A stretch of DNA of 64,000 nucleotides from Cyprinodon diabolis (GCA_030533445.1 CM060065.1:21588474-21652473), one strand, 5' to 3'; numbered from the stretch's first letter, positions 1 to 14,689 are shown. Notes: generated from the letters alone by a model not told the origin. Program-made: numbers and translations.

Positions 1-3000
1 GCTGAGAGTGCACAGAGAGAGAGAGAGAGAGGGAGGGAGATTCTCTGTAAAGATAACACACGCGGAGACGCACGCACACAGGCGCGCGCGCACGCTGGCG
101 CACGCCCCTAAACAAGCGCATGTAGCCCCATTTATGGACTGATCCGCTGACGTACATTGCAGAAAAGTGCTATAAAAAAACCTTCATACATACAAAGTGT
201 GTCGTGCCACCCCACAGACCCCTCCTTACCCGCCTCCGCTCATCCCTCCTCCTCCACCCAATACGCCCACGCCCACACCATAATCCCACGTCTTAGTTGA
301 AACAGGGGAGAAAAAAAAAAATTAATAAAAATACTGCTACATGGCCGGGAAATATGCTGAGGAAATATTAGATTTTAAAAAAGTAATCCGAGAAATCCGA
401 TGCAATAATAACACAAATAAAACAAAAGGCCGAACATTTATTTAAAGTGCCACAGTTTTAGGATCCCCTTTTTTATTGTAATCTGACGCATCCGACACAT
501 CTTGATTAAAAGAGCGCCTTTATTAGTGTCGGACAGCCACATAAGTAATATGATCTATTTTTGGTTTCAGTGTCTAATGGGCGTCAGTGTGCAGAAACCG
601 ATCTGCGCGCCTTAATTGCATTGCTGGGTAAAAAAAACAAGAAAAACAAAACAAAAAAAAAAACAAAAAAAAAAAACAAAAAAAAAAACAAAAGAAAATA
701 AAAAATACGGAAAACGCCGTCGGAGAAATCCCATAATTTGAATGCAATTAGGAATTTACTGGACGCGCTCATATTTACATGAAGATGCATCCTGGAAGGA
801 TGAGCCTTGATTATAACGGGACTAACGTTGGGCGTTATAGGAGAAGATGATGTGTGTGGAGGGGGGAGCTTTCGCCGCCTCTTATTGTTTTTTCCATGCA
901 CTTGCTTAAATCTTAAATCTTTTGACTAAATGAAAAAAAGGTGACTGAGAAAGAGAGGGAGAGAGACAGAGGGAGGGATGTGAAGAGTGGTAGTGCAGAG
1001 AGGGAGGGAGGGGGGGAAATAGGCAATATCCACAGCTTCTGTGCAAGACCATTTTTTTAAAGGCTACAAGTCTTCTGATAGAGAGAGAGAGAAATAACAA
1101 TCCAGAAACGATTTTTTTCTTTCAATGTGCATCTGATTTTTGAATACTCTCGTGTTACCTTTTTAAGGAAATAGACGGGAAAGAAAACATCCGCTTCCTG
1201 AACAACACCAGATCAAGCCCTCTTATCTCTCGGCATCACATTCAGCTACAACATCTGTCAGCAGATCCTCTCTAACCACGCCCATCGCTATTGTAATTTT
1301 CACACTGGAAAAAAAAGCTATAATAATAATAACATGTCAATTTGTAAATATATAATAAAAAAACGAAACCTCTAAAATAAATCTCTTGAAAGGCGAATGA
1401 GAAGAATTGAATCCTTTATTACTCAACCCCTTATCCTTTTTTTTTCTTTCCTCCACATCCTCTCTTCTTTCCAGCTTCTCTTATTTCTATTTTTCTTTCT
1501 CAAATATTACTCTCTGGCGCAACTGACGTTTGACAGGAGCGGTGCACGGACAAAAGAGAGGGGGGTAGGGTAGCAGGTGAAGTGAAAAGCACCTTATGAA
1601 TGAAACCGTGGAGCGGTCGTAGTAAAAACACAAGTGATTTGATGGCGATGACGGGAGGAGGGGGGCTATGGAGGGAAAGGAAGGGGGGGGGGGGGGTAAA
1701 GAGTAGGGCTATTTTTGGTTGATAACAAAATCCGAAGGGTTTGATATGAAGGCAAAAACATGAATGCAGCAGAATAATAAGCACAACATAGATGCTAGAA
1801 CGATATCCACCTGCATCTTGACTCCACTTCGTGCTGAAAGGATCACTGCAGCGTCTTAAGTCCCATATTGGGAGCATGATTAAGCACAACGCAACGATTA
1901 CGCAAATAATGTTGCAGCAGGCAGTGTTCGGGAACTCCAGAAACGCTTCGAAAACCTCCCTTTCTGCACGAAATCCAACCCCCGTTTAAACACATACACA
2001 CCACCACCTCTTTTTTTTCTTTATCTTGCTCTATCTGCACCCTGCCCGCACCGATCCATTAAAAAAACAATCTATAAGTAAATAAAAATTAAAAGAGATG
2101 ATCTATTTATTTAGTCACTTGGATCGTGTCTTATTTTCGGAGTTGTTTTCCTCACTACATGTCCATACATACTAACACCTCCAAGCCAAAGCGAGGCGAA
2201 AGGCTGCATACTGTAGTTTTTTTTTCCCTTTAAGCTGGAGTTTAATTTCAGATGAAGCGCGTAAAGAACAGAAGAATAATGAAAAATAAGACTACCAAGA
2301 AAACAATTTATTGTGCTCTTACCTTTGCAAGGGGCTGACAACCACTATGTGCGTGGTTAGATCTCCGTGACCAAGACTTGCATGTCTCAAAGTTTAACGC
2401 AGTGTGGGGGGGCTTATAGGTACCGACAATGTACTGTGTAAAACACCAGGCGCCCCTACATTTCAACTTTGACAATGCGCGACAAAAATACAATTAAGAT
2501 CTCATTTTTCTAAAAGAAAAAAAAAATAGCCAGCGCTTCTTTCTTTTCTCCCTTGTTTTTATTTTTTTTAATGTTTTAACCTCTCTTTATAATCCCGTTT
2601 ATTTTCCCATTTAAAGACCAAAGGATCCTTGAGAATGAGCTTACCAAAAGTTGAAAAAACAATCCCAGGTTTGGCAAAGGGGGGGTTGGGAAAAGAGAGA
2701 AAGAGTTGGCGTCCAATCGGCGTTTTAGTCCATGCACGACTCTGGTGCCTCTGTCCAACGTGCTGAAAGCATAGCACAGCCAAGGTAACTATGAGGGGCC
2801 AAGGAAAGATACATACTTTTTGGTTTGAGTGCCCACTTAAAACTGCTTTTCTCTCTTTAAAAAAAAGAGAAAAAAACTATGCTGCTTCCCCTTGTCACGT
2901 GTATTTTCCCACCCCTTGTCAAACAAGTCCTGTTAATATTTGATTACATATTGGTCGGACATTTCCTTCCAGATTAGAGCACCTATCATGACAAACGCCG

Positions 3001-4900
3001 GTTCAGTTCAATGCAAAAGCACCACTCTCAGTGCCAAATTACTGACACCGATCCCGTATCGTTCCCCTCACCTCCTAGTATATGACAACTGTCACAGGTA
3101 AGTGGCACATGTTGCTTATTTATCTCGGCGCTCTCAAAAAGAACATAGATGCATGCATTAAACATAAACCCCCATCAGTGCCAAAAAAAAAAAAAAAAAA
3201 AAAAAAAACACACAGCACCGGATCACATCCACCACATTGCGCGCAGATCCAATCTAATATTTCCTTACCCCTTTCTCACTGAACCGGCATATCCTGAGCA
3301 GAGAAATGCCACACAGCCTCTTTCACACAAGCTCTGTCAACACCAGCCTCAGCAGACATGGGTTCTCGATGCTGAGTTTGTCAAGTAGCCCTCGAGTCCA
3401 ACCCTTCCAGCAATGCGCTGCTAGACTAAACACCAAGCACGACTATTTACTTGTAATCATGTCCTGATCACCATCATCTGCTGCTGTTGTGTTTCAGTTG
3501 CTACTCACCATTTTTTCCCCTACGCTGTCCTGGAGATAGAAGTGTCTTAATATCCACTCACTCCAACAGATGCTGGTAGGTAGTGTGTCTTGTTTGAAGT
3601 CATCATATGAGAACTTCTGCTGTGCTCAGTAGATCGCCCACCACTTCACTGACTTATGAATCTAATAACCCTTTGCAATATCGGCGTGCTTAAACTCTCT
3701 CAGTCAACACCTTGGTGGCTCCACAGTTTAGACAAACAACAACAAGACGCCCGGCTTGTCAGCAAAGCTTGTACAGATATACGTAACACCCTCGCCCGGA
3801 CAACGCCATTAGGGGTCTTACGTGATTAAAATGTGCGACGGCGGCACAAGTTTTATGGGAGATACTAGTTTTTTTGTTTTTTTTTCTCTAGTCGACGAGT
3901 GTCTTTAAAGCTTTAAATCCGCACAGAGGAGCAGTGACGGACATAAAACTTCTGACTTATTGTGTTAACAGACTGTAAACTCCCTATTTGGCTGAGGGCC
4001 AGGGGCCCATTACGCATACGCGCTGGATATTTAGATCTTTTTCAACACGGACAATGCGCAGCGGGGTAAGCTTTACCAAACATTTATAGCGCCCCTATGT
4101 CTGCGTGTTAAGTTCTCCAGGAACTTGTTGCTGCTCTAAAAACAAAACCCGCTTTTCTTTTCCTTTTTCTCTCTCTCTTTTTGTTTAAAAAATACTTACG
4201 CTGACGTTCTCTGCGGTAAGTGTTGCGTATTTTTTTTCCTTCCTTAGGACAGATATGAGACAAATCCAAAAGTTCCCCCTCAGAAGAAAAAAAAAATACC
4301 CCCGGGGAGAGGTGGCAACGGTGTTAAAATATCAGGTGTGACACTTTTTGATCAGTATTAGGTTCAAAGGAAGTTCAAAGGTGAAATCTGTTTTCAGTAA
4401 AATTCCATCAGATGCGCTTCCAACACTCAGCCATCTGATTGTTATGCAGTGACGAAGCGATGCGCTTTGCAAGAGAAGCCCCAAATGTACTAAGTAACAT
4501 GAGTAATAGGTGATATTTGCCTGACTCTTTGTCAGCATCCCAAACTTTTTAGACTTTGTGCGTGTGTTTGAAAAGTGTCATCCCTGTGATATAAATTACT
4601 CTTTGGTCATAGTTTATGAAAATCACGCAGCACTGGGTAGTGCGTTGTGGGAACCTGCATGTGGGTGTTGCGTCTGCCAGGCGACAAAGGCACTAAATTG
4701 GTCAATTTCTGGACGTTTTCCCCTCGGATCATCAAACAGCTCCAGGTAACCAGAGATCTCTCTGGATTGTGCCACTCTGTAAGCCAGATGGCGAGGACTT
4801 AAACGGATCAAAACCTGTCTTAACTTTATTATTTGACATCAGACTTAACTTTGTTTTGCACTGGTTCTAGTGGCAGGGACAGGTATTTAAGTAAATAAAG
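1..4900 (-). promoter_or_regulatory. CpG-retaining region; candidate bdnf 5' promoters and non-coding exons
   Basis: The region keeps CpG (GCGCGCGCGCACGC at about 83), long purine and pyrimidine tracts, and good minus-strand donors at 229/230 (GGCGG|GTAAGG), 2322/2323 (GCAAAG|GTAAGA) and 4199/4200 (GTCAGC|GTAAGT). A TATA-like CTATAAGCC on the minus strand lies about 95 bases upstream of the 2322 donor. In vertebrates BDNF is the neighbour of KIF18A in the same orientation and has several alternative 5' exons, each with its own promoter. No BDNF coding sequence is present. Donor-like sites also occur on the plus strand (3097, 4215), so the strand call is weak. Confidence 0.35.
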
Positions 4901-6094
4901 GTGAATCTGGTCAAAAAGATATACATTTCTAAATCTAAGAAACAAGATGGCATAATCTGATAAAATCAGCTTTATATCACTGATTCGTGTCTGTCTCCTG
5001 TTATAGAATATGAAGAATTTTCTCTGATCTACAATAGTTGCTGGATCCAAGAGTGACATTCTGCTTATTATACTTGAAGTCAGTCCTTGTAGGTTCTCAC
5101 CCAGGGGGGTAGGTGGGGGGACTACTCATTAAAACACAGAGACATAAAATAAAAGAGAAGTAACACATTGAGCGTGGCCCGCTTTCATCACCTCATATGA
5201 TGGGATTTAAGGATGTATGTTTCCCATCACCATCATCTCAGGCACCTACCATCATCCTACTATAGGGCCTTTTTTCTGACGTGGTAACTTGACTTGCTCC
5301 TACTTGTGATGTTGTTAGCACTTCCTCTGCTCTCACAGCTTTTTTTTTTTTTTTTTAGCAGACTTTGTTACTGACTCATGCTCGTCTCTTCTGCACTATC
5401 CATGCCCTCCCCCGGACTCTTCACCATAATGATGATCTTATGGCCGAGCACAAGTTCACAGATCAATCACTCCATCCCCTGGGCTGCATTTGACTTACAT
5501 GGCACTGGCCTCCAATGGGATACTTAGATACTTCACCCATTTTTTTTTTTGTTGTTTTGTTTTTATTCTACTCAGTTTCAGTACTTTTCAAATTTTTTGG
5601 TGGACAAAATTTTGCCAGATGAAGCAGGACAAGATGAATGAATCTGCTCACAAAGTTTTTGTGCCTCTGAAACGTTTTCACTATTTGTCACAACAACAAA
5701 GTTTGCGATATGGACCAACACACTGTTGCACTACCTCGTAAGGTGGGAGGAATGTGTAGTTATTTTAAAAAATCTGAAAAATTGGACTGCTTGTACTTTG
5801 TAACTCAGTTAACCCTAAATAATAAACCAGTTAAACAATTTTTATTCAAAGATCACCTAATTAGTAAACAGAGCAAAAGCATTAATCAATTATCAGAAGT
5901 AAAAAAACTCTGCTGTTCTTGGAAGGCCTTCAGCTTTTTGTTAGTGAACATAAGTAAAGCAAAATGAAGAACAAGGAACACAGCAGGAAAGTCAGAGAAC
6001 ACATTTCTGGGAAGTTTCAAAGCCATCTCATGGAAAAAAGGAATCTGTTAATAAAAATGCATTTGACCAATTAGATTTGTGTTCCCCGCATGTG

Positions 6095-6350
6095 GATTTC
6101 ATCTTATAGTTTGTCACAAGCCGCGAAGCAGACACAGCAAACATGTGGGAGATGGTGCTCTCTTCAGGTGAGACCAAAATTTAATAGGCTGATGTACAGG
6201 CTAACTCAGCATGTCAACCTGAAAACACCATCTCCTTTGTGAAATATGATGGTGGCAACATCATGCTGCGGGATTGCTTTTTTTTTTCTCCAGGGAATTT
6301 AACAGGGAATGAGAAGCTTGTGAGTTAGGGGGAAGATGAATGCAACCAAT
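6095..6350 (+). pseudogene. Tc1-like transposase fragment, decayed
   Basis: It contains AGACACAGCAAACATGTGG, GGTGAGACCAAAATTTAA and GATGGTGGCAACATCATGCTG, which correspond to the Tc1 core around SDETKIEL and [11 protein letters not shown]. Frames are broken and both ends are missing. Confidence 0.7.
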
Positions 6351-6397
6351 AAAAAATAACCCTCTTTATTTTGTTTTGTCAAATTATCTTCATGTAC

Positions 6398-7150
6398 CTG
6401 TCATGGTTGGTTTAGGAATCAAACCCACATGCAGAACACCACTTGGAGACTGATAAAAAGTTCAACAGAGTTTATTAAAGGTTGCACAAAGATAACATGA
6501 ACTGGATTCAGGTAAGCTGGTCCGGGAGGGATTCTCAGGCGTCTGCAGAGACGGATTGTTTGATTAGCCAGGTTAACAGATGAGTCGTTGCTTTTCAGAT
6601 GTTTCTGAGAATACCTTGAAGAGGTCCAGGCTTTCCTTTCTGAGAGGGGGAACCGGTTGGGTCCAGAGACTGTTGGTTCAGCAGAGTGCTCAGCAGCAGC
6701 AGCGTCTAGCTTCTGACTTTCCAGTGACAGACCTTGGTTGGAGGGATTAGCTCTTTCCCTAAGAGCAGCAGGTGGATTCCAGAGTGAGATCTTCAGGTTT
6801 GGCTCTCTAGGGCAAGCAGGCAGGTAACAGGCTAAGCTCATCCAGAGCTTCAGACAAGAGACAAGTTTCCTGTGAGCGAGAAGACAGAGACTGGTTAGAA
6901 TAGAGTTTCTCCTTAGAGACAAAGATTCTAGTAGTTACAGAGGCTCAGGTTTGCTAACCAAACTTGGTCAACACTGCGGCGTTGAAGGAAGGTCTGGCTG
7001 CTGATTATAAAGGCAGGTCTCCTGATGGGCTGATGAACGTCAGCTGTGCTGGAGGGCTCCAGCCCAGGAGATCCACAGCGCACTCTGCTGGAGAAGGGTG
7101 GTGAATCTCCAGATCCCAACAGTACCAGAATGGTCCAATCAAAGTCCAGA
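6398..7150. repeat. interspersed repeat starting CTGTCATGG
   Basis: It begins with GTCATGGTTGGTTTAGGAATC and AACCCACATGCAGAACACC, then CAACAGAGTTTATTAAAGG, a familiar head of a dispersed fish repeat. The interior is GC-richer than its surroundings. The right boundary is uncertain. A 167-codon frame on the minus strand is not credible as a gene. Confidence 0.55.
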
Positions 7151-9551
7151 ACTAAATTCAATGTATAATCTGCTGCTGGTTTATAGCTGTAGGTATGATG
7201 AAAATGCTAACGTCTGGGGTGTTGGGGGATAAAATATTTAATTTGTAATGTTTAAAAAATATATAATATTTCCCCTTCTTTTATAATTATGTACTACTTT
7301 GCTGGCCTGTCACATACAGCATAAATCTTATATACAAAATACATTGCAATTTTAATAACACAGCTCTGAATAAGTAGAACAGCAGTCTTTTACATAGTGG
7401 CTCCACCAGTTTTTAGCAATGAAAAAAAATTGCACCTAAAAGCCTGAAAAATTCATTCTTCCTATCACAGAAAAAATACATATTTTAAGTCATTCTAACA
7501 CAGCAGCCATCATACTCTCCCCCCATTTACATCTGCTAATCACATTTGGTCCCTGTAGGGTCTCTGGAATCATCAATGAAATGAACTAAAACTTCTCCTC
7601 CTCCTTGACGTAATGACAACTATTAAGCATGAATGGATGCAGTCGGGGCCACATGTATCACTACTTTGTCTTAATCTTTGCTCCATAAATATTGATAACA
7701 TGTGCCCTTACGTCATCACTTACTAGTACTTGCTGTTATAAATAGCATCAGGTTATCTCTTACTGTCAGTGTCCCCCCCCCCCATACACACACACACAGA
7801 CACATGCACTTTACCTCTTGTATCTACAGGAAGTAAAGTGCTTGGGCAAACAATGAGCAGACGGAAAACAACAAACAGTCCAACTCACACAGAAGCAAAT
7901 CCATCACTCTCTCTTTTTCCTCATGTTCACACAAGCTGGAATCCAGCGAAAACCATTTGCAGACCCAAAGAAACTAGTGATTTATTCACACCAAGACCTA
8001 ATATTAAAAAAAAAAAAAAAAAAAGAGGGAAAAAATGATGAAGTCTTAATTTCCGGATGGTCCCTGTCAAAGTAGCTCAGAGCAGTCACCTTGTTGACAT
8101 TGTGCGTGGTGCTGTACATCTGTCATTCTGTGGAGCAGCTTCATAATATTTCTATGGAGTGAGGAATTAATTATCAGGCTCGGCTGGTGACTCAGAGTTT
8201 AGGTCCTCAGAAAGTAATGCAGCCCGTAAGTAATCGCCCCGCTGCCACCATACTTCACACTGATGGTCAGCGCTGCATTTGTGCTAATTTTGCTGTTCTA
8301 TGTATAGTGTCATGGACAGTGTCAGGATGAATGATATTTGGGTTGCCCCAGCAGCTCAGCAGGCTGAAATTACACCAAAGGGGGCTGCTGTGACAATGAT
8401 GGTTTCAGTCTGTTTTTATTTTCTTCTTTTTTTTCTGGGACTGTGCACACAGTCATCTGTCCTCTTCTCGCCATCTTGCACACGTTAAATACCAGGTGAC
8501 TATATAAACTTTGTCTTTACAGCCCCGGGGGAAGAAATCTGTAGCTCTGGGTTTGACATATGAGGGCATTGATCTCCTAGCTCTGACTAACCTCCCGTCT
8601 GCACAGCAGCCTGAAGTGGCGGAAGCTACCTGTCTGTGAGTATCTTTATGGCTGCCTGTGTGAGACGCGTAATCTTGGGGCCTGCCATTGGGGCTTGAGA
8701 GGCTGTCAAACTACTGCAGGAATAAGAAGGGTAAGCACAAAAGTTTGAATAATTAGAAATCTTTGTATAAACTCCTCTGATCAAAAACTAATGTCAACAG
8801 AGAGGAAAAAAAAAAAAAACTTGTGTGAGATTAAATATTGCCCCAGGATTTTGACTTATTCATGACTAATATTAATGCATTGTTTTTTATTTCCGCAGCT
8901 CATTGTTACAAGACGAGATTGTGCTTGGGTGTTTTTGTAAGCCTGGGTGTGCATGGAGTGGTATGGATTTGAATAGATATATTTGCATCTTGTTGCTTAG
9001 CCAAAGGCATTATTGGCTCCCAGTGGTGGTGACCTGAAATTTTGCATGCACGGCAGCCTGCAAATGGTAGCCCCTTTACTCTCAGCCAAGCACTGCACGG
9101 AAGAGGCATAAGGCACTGACCTTCAATGCAGCACATGCATGTAACACACGTTGCCATGGATGTTCACATTTCATCTTGGTCCCTCCCTCCCGGTTTGTCC
9201 TCCAAACTCTGGAAGGAAAAGAAAAACAAGACAAAAAGTGGGGTTTGAGTTTCTGCCGTTGTTTTTTCTTTCTTTGGAATTCATTCCTTTCTGCATGACC
9301 CCTCTACCCGAAAAGCCACTCATACTGGAATTTCACTAAAAAGTTAAAAGTGACCATAAAAGAGAAAGTTGTGATTATTTCTTATAGCTTACAGATGTGT
9401 GGAAGTTTTTTTCATAGTTCTATAGCTGCAAACCGTGGACTGCAGGACAAGTATTCCCCAAGAAATTACAGTCGGGATTCTTTGAGAAGCACCGCTGACG
9501 GAGCACAAGCTGTGGACTGGACACAGAAGCTCTTAGCTTGCTCTCCCTTTT

Positions 9552-9557
<6 letters not shown>

Positions 9558-9627
<70 letters not shown>
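9558..9627. repeat. (TA)35 microsatellite
   Basis: There are 70 bases of uninterrupted TA. Open frames across it on both strands are artefacts. Confidence 0.99.
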
Positions 9628-9628
<1 letters not shown>

Positions 9629-11489
9629 TCAAACAAATAGATATAGATATAGATTTTTTGTTTATCAGCGTAGGTAAACTGAAAGGATAATGTCAGCCAA
9701 GACCAGCATCCTGCTAAATGTTAAAGCAAAATGCACTTAAAAAAACTGTTTTTGAAGAAAAAAATGTAAAGCCTTTTCCCGACAACCACACTAAAATGTT
9801 TGAGTGATGAATATAATCTTTATCTGCTTAAGCACTTATGGGCATCAAGGAACAGAGGGTCGAGAGTTTTAGCTCTATTACTGGCCCTCTGATATAGAAC
9901 ATATCTGCACAGGAGGTGGAGGCTCCCAACTTGGAGACTGGTAGTTCAAGTCCCTGAGCTGCAAAAAAACCCTGCTCAAAGTTTTACCTAACAGAGCTGA
10001 TGATGTCCAGACAACCCAGAAAGGAAGCCACAGTGTGGGGCAGAATGCTGGCTTTCCATCTTGTCTCTTAGGTAGTTTATTACATCTAAGTTACAAAGTG
10101 CTGCAGTTAGCCACAATATATATTCACAAAAAAAACCAAAAAAAACCAACAACAAACAAACAAAAAAACAACAAACATATTCAAAGATTTTTTTACATAA
10201 CTACGTTTAAGTTTTTTCACGGCAAATAATCAGCCCCTAAAAGAAGGTGACTGATTTTAACTTAAAGTAGAGAACTTATATTTAAAGGGCTTTTAAAGAA
10301 GAGTTGTTGAAAGGGTAAAGTCTCACATGTGTTTGGCTTGACCTTGAAAATGTTCTGCATAAAGGAATTCTTCAGCCATAGAAATGCATTGCTTTCTGTA
10401 TTCATGGACTATAATGCTGTTACAGTTTCTACTGGAGAAGAATTTGGGAAGATTTATTTTTATTTTTATGATAAGTCATAGAAAAATTAGTAAATTTATA
10501 ATAAAACTGCTATTAATAAAATAAATGCAGACACATTGTGTAAGTGGAATATTCAGACAGAATGTACTGATAATTTAAAAATAAATTATATAAATTAAAA
10601 CACTTTTAAACAAAGAAACTGAGTTGTTTTATTAATGTAAACTGTAAACCTACTATTTCTTGAATAAAAAATGCTTTTGAGTTCCTGTTGCTGTTTGTCT
10701 CATGTAATATTTGTTAATAATCTGGCATGTATGCAGACAAGGTAAGCACCCGAAATTTGCAAAGCATTAATGAAATAGAAAAACTCTGGGGTTGTCATCA
10801 TGTATATTTTGTTCCATGAATTTTTTTCTTCGTATCTATCATTAAAAAATGAACAGTTTTGAAATTTAATGTCAAAAAGGTGATGCTTCTTTTTTCTTCT
10901 TTTCCTTACAATACAATGTATTTTTATTAAAACTCTCAGAAACATTGACTAATATCCAACTTGTATTCATTGTAGCCTGAAGGCCTGAAGATCACAGTCA
11001 TTCAATTATTTTCAGCAGATTTTAGCTTCAGAAACAAATATTTTCACCAGCTTCTTTGAGATATTCCGCAGAACTTAGGTTTTGGCACATTTAAACTAGC
11101 TTTATTCTGTTCAGTAGCTAAGGTGGTCTTATTATTATTTTAGAGTTTAGACAGATTTGATTTGTCATTTTGTTTACACAAGTGTAAAACAAAAATAAAT
11201 TTCGTTTAGAAACAGCTCACTGGACAAATTCATCTTTTAAAAGTGCAGCCTTGAAAAATAGTAAAAATGACTGTAAGTCATGTACAGTTCTCACAATTTT
11301 ATATTAAACAATTTGGTTGGAAATTTTTAGCCCCTTCCCTCATTTCCTGGCTTTTTAGATTCAGTCTTGCTTTTAGCCTTTGGCATAGTATTTTCAACTA
11401 ATGTGTGGCTTTAAACAAGATACAAATGACTGTTTTGATTAAAATTCTACTCACTGTCCAAGGATCTCTACCTAAATACTACACCTCAA

Positions 11490-11515
11490 CCCCCCCCCCC
11501 CCCCCCCCCCCCCCC
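11490..11515. repeat. C26 homopolymer
   Basis: This is an uninterrupted run of 26 C. Other homopolymers include A26 at about 3183-3208 and A25 at 61910-61934. Confidence 0.97.
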
Positions 11516-14500
11516 AAGTCAAAGACAAGATACCATATTACAGGTGACAGACAGACAGTAGACCGAAAGTTTAAAATACAGGTCTTAAAAGGAATAAAAG
11601 CTTTGGAGTGAATGGTGAGGGAATTGTTAAAGATAATACAAAGGAGTGGGATTTCTTGTGTATTTGTCTGCAAGGGATATCCCAGCCAAAGTTTCTCTTT
11701 ACATCAAAGGGCTGCCACAAATAAAAGCACACTTGTCAGGGGTGAACAAACTGCCTCCTTTGTACCGCCAACTCACTAAATTCGGCCACACAAAGCCTTT
11801 GGATGTACAGCACTGCAAAAAAGAGATACTATTCAGATGACATGCTTACTCTCTGGTGGTTTGCAGTGTGCTTTTGTCTGCCCTGAGCAGCACAGATATA
11901 TAATATCACTGGATAAAAATCCTTTCTCCTGCTTTTACTCCCTGCTAAAGACTCCCGTTACACCCCCCCAAACACACACACATGCACATGCACGCAAATG
12001 CACCACCATTCATTCTTTGCTCAAACAAAGTAAACTTGATGCAGCTAGATAACACTTGAAGCCCTCACGCACTTATGTCCAAAATGAGTTAGTGGTTTTT
12101 GCATTTTTTTTCCCTCTCCTTTTTTGCAAAGAGCCTTGTACAAACTGTATTTAGAGAAAATGGACAAGTTTCTATGTTAGAAAAATGTCTCTTCCATGTA
12201 TCTTAACGTGCATCACCTGCACCTTTAATGCAACAGCCAAATAAAATGATGTTATTACCTTCATACAGAAGCAAACTGTCTTGGTTTCTTTATTTCTCCT
12301 TTATTTGTAGGCAAAATAAGAGATTTTTCTTTTAAATTGACTTTGGTATTTTTCATGGAATATGTGTGGTGATATTTTTTGGAGGAGCCCCGAAAAAAGA
12401 TCAGAGTCTCTTGATGACTCAAATCACAGAAAACCTTATTTCATGGTTCCATCTAAGCTTTCTATTAAAAAAAATGCTGTTAACAAGGTATAAAGAAAAT
12501 ATATATTTTTTTCTTTTAAACCTAGAAATAATGCTTTTTATTCTGTGAAAATCATACATATTTTACATTCATATAGATTTGCTTTGCTCAGGAGATAAGC
12601 AGATTTTCAATCAGCCTTAAAAGACTCAAGCCTGTTGAATTTGTAAAAAAATAAAAAAATCCTGAATGCGATGACTCATCACCAGGGTCATTTGCCTTTC
12701 ACTGCAAATGAGTGTGGGTGTCTGCCTAACTTGTAGTTATAAGCTGGATATTGTTTTTTAATCATGCAAGTTACAAAGAAAGGTTGAAAAGACAAACCAA
12801 ATGCTTCTGCATACAGGATGCAAGAAAAAATATAGTCATAACTTCTTATGTGTATCAGAAAGACAGGCTGAGGGCCATATGTCCACTATTATCTGCCTAT
12901 GATTACAGTTTACTTTTATTTGACTGAGATACATGCTGCACATCATCAGCAGAGTGTGCCTCCTTTGTGTGGACTCAAGGGAGGAAAAGTACAGAAAGTG
13001 GGAGGAGATATGGTAAGTGAAGTTGGTTGGCAATTTTTGGAGACTCGTTTTATGCACAAGAGTTCCCATTTGATGCAAGCATGTGCATCATTTTTGTAAA
13101 CTTTTTTAAAACAGGAGCCAAAGGTAGGCAGCAGAAAATTTAATTAACCTCTATCTGCAGAAATCCAGCCCACATACAGCAAATTTTATAGCCATGGAAA
13201 CACTTTATTTGAAAAGGTGTGCGTGAGGATGGCATTACACTATTACGAATACTGGCATAAAAGTTGACATAATTTGGAGTTAAACTTTAAGACTATCAGT
13301 AGGAAATACCAGCAGGAGCTTTAAATTAATTTGAAATTGGTCATATAAAAAAGACTGGCAAATCCTTATTAGACTTTAAACCAATGTCCCCCCTTTTGTT
13401 TTTGACTTTTTAGGAGTCAGTCTTGTTAGGCATTTAGTTCACCTTTCATATTTCAACCACATTTACAATTCTTATTGGGCAGTGTCTTCCTTTCTTTTTC
13501 TTTCAATAAACTCTGCCTAGAAAAAACAGTTTGTAGCACGGAGCACATCAATTAGCCCATGATCACATCTACAACAGGACTGGAAATAATATTTACCTTC
13601 AGGCAGACCAAGGAAAGAGAAAAGACAGTAGCAACCTACTAAACAAAGGACTATGGTGATAGTGAAAGGGATGCATGGGCTGGGCTCAACCCCCAAAAAA
13701 GGTACATATACTTCTATCAGTGTGGTTTTCCAGCATTTGAAAGGAGTAACAGTAGGGTATAGTGCCTGGTTGCAGCTGAGGGTGGGGGCATGGATACGCT
13801 CATATCAACTACTTTAATTTGTCAGTTCTGGCTAAAGAGCTGCAGCTGGGGCTACACCTCTTATGTTACAGACCTGAATTGTTGTCCAAGGCTTAAAGAA
13901 GGTTTTTACTTTGACTATCAAAATACCGCAATTCTCAGGTTCCCCGGGGAAGCTTACTCTAGTGTGCTGAGCCTAAATTCATGAAGAGTAATGTGACTTT
14001 CATCCTTGCTGGGGGACAGTGGACCAGATCTTGACCCATGCAACAGTTTCTAAGGGGTCATAGGAGACTAAACTATACATATGTTGTGAATCTGAAGAAA
14101 GTACAGCGAGTGATCTGTGAAAGCGTTTTTCTTCTGGTGAGAAGATATTCTATTGGTCAGAGCAAAGAGCCTCCAAAGAAAAATATTCAGCCACAGGAAG
14201 CAGTGGACTAGTGAAGATAATACACCATCTATCTAGCAAACAATCTACACTTATGTTCTACAAGTTATGTAACACCCATCTGAATCTTTTTGTTGGTTAC
14301 TATAGGGTGTTACTACTATAACTGCTCTTTAAGAGCAAACTATACCTGCTAAAGAGGCTGAGGTGTTGTTGAGACCATGAGTCTCTCCTAGATATATTTT
14401 TGCTTACCCTTCAACCTAGCAATGTGAGACAAAAACAAAACAAAGCATATATGTTTCCCAACACATGAGTGAAGCTGTTAAAAAGCTGTAGAATTGCTTC

Positions 14501-14689
14501 GGTGACAAACAGACTCATCCCAAAATCCACAAAGCAGCATTATTGCAAATCCTTCCTCCCAACAGCTATTACACCTTGTAACTATCACTGCTCCCAAAAA
14601 ACTCATTGAGAGTTCAAATACCTGTTTTGACTGACTCTTGAGTTCCACCTGCTCAGTTATACAATTCTTTTTTTTTTTTTTCATACTCA

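Noticed and set aside
584..901. A 105-codon frame rich in Phe/Leu
   Set aside because: It is translation of an A/C-rich simple repeat; not coding.
3090..3105. Strong plus-strand donor CACAG|GTAAGT
   Set aside because: No coding exon or promoter evidence on the plus strand; kept only as a warning about donor-based calls in 1-4900.
6419..6922. A 167-codon open frame on the minus strand
   Set aside because: It lies inside a dispersed repeat, uses a non-ATG start and shows no domain.
9350..9640. Frames with alternating Tyr-Ile
   Set aside because: Artefact of the TA microsatellite.
9940..9954. tRNA-like B box GGTAGTTCAAGTCCC
   Set aside because: No convincing A box or cloverleaf can be drawn; at most an old tRNA-derived SINE remnant.
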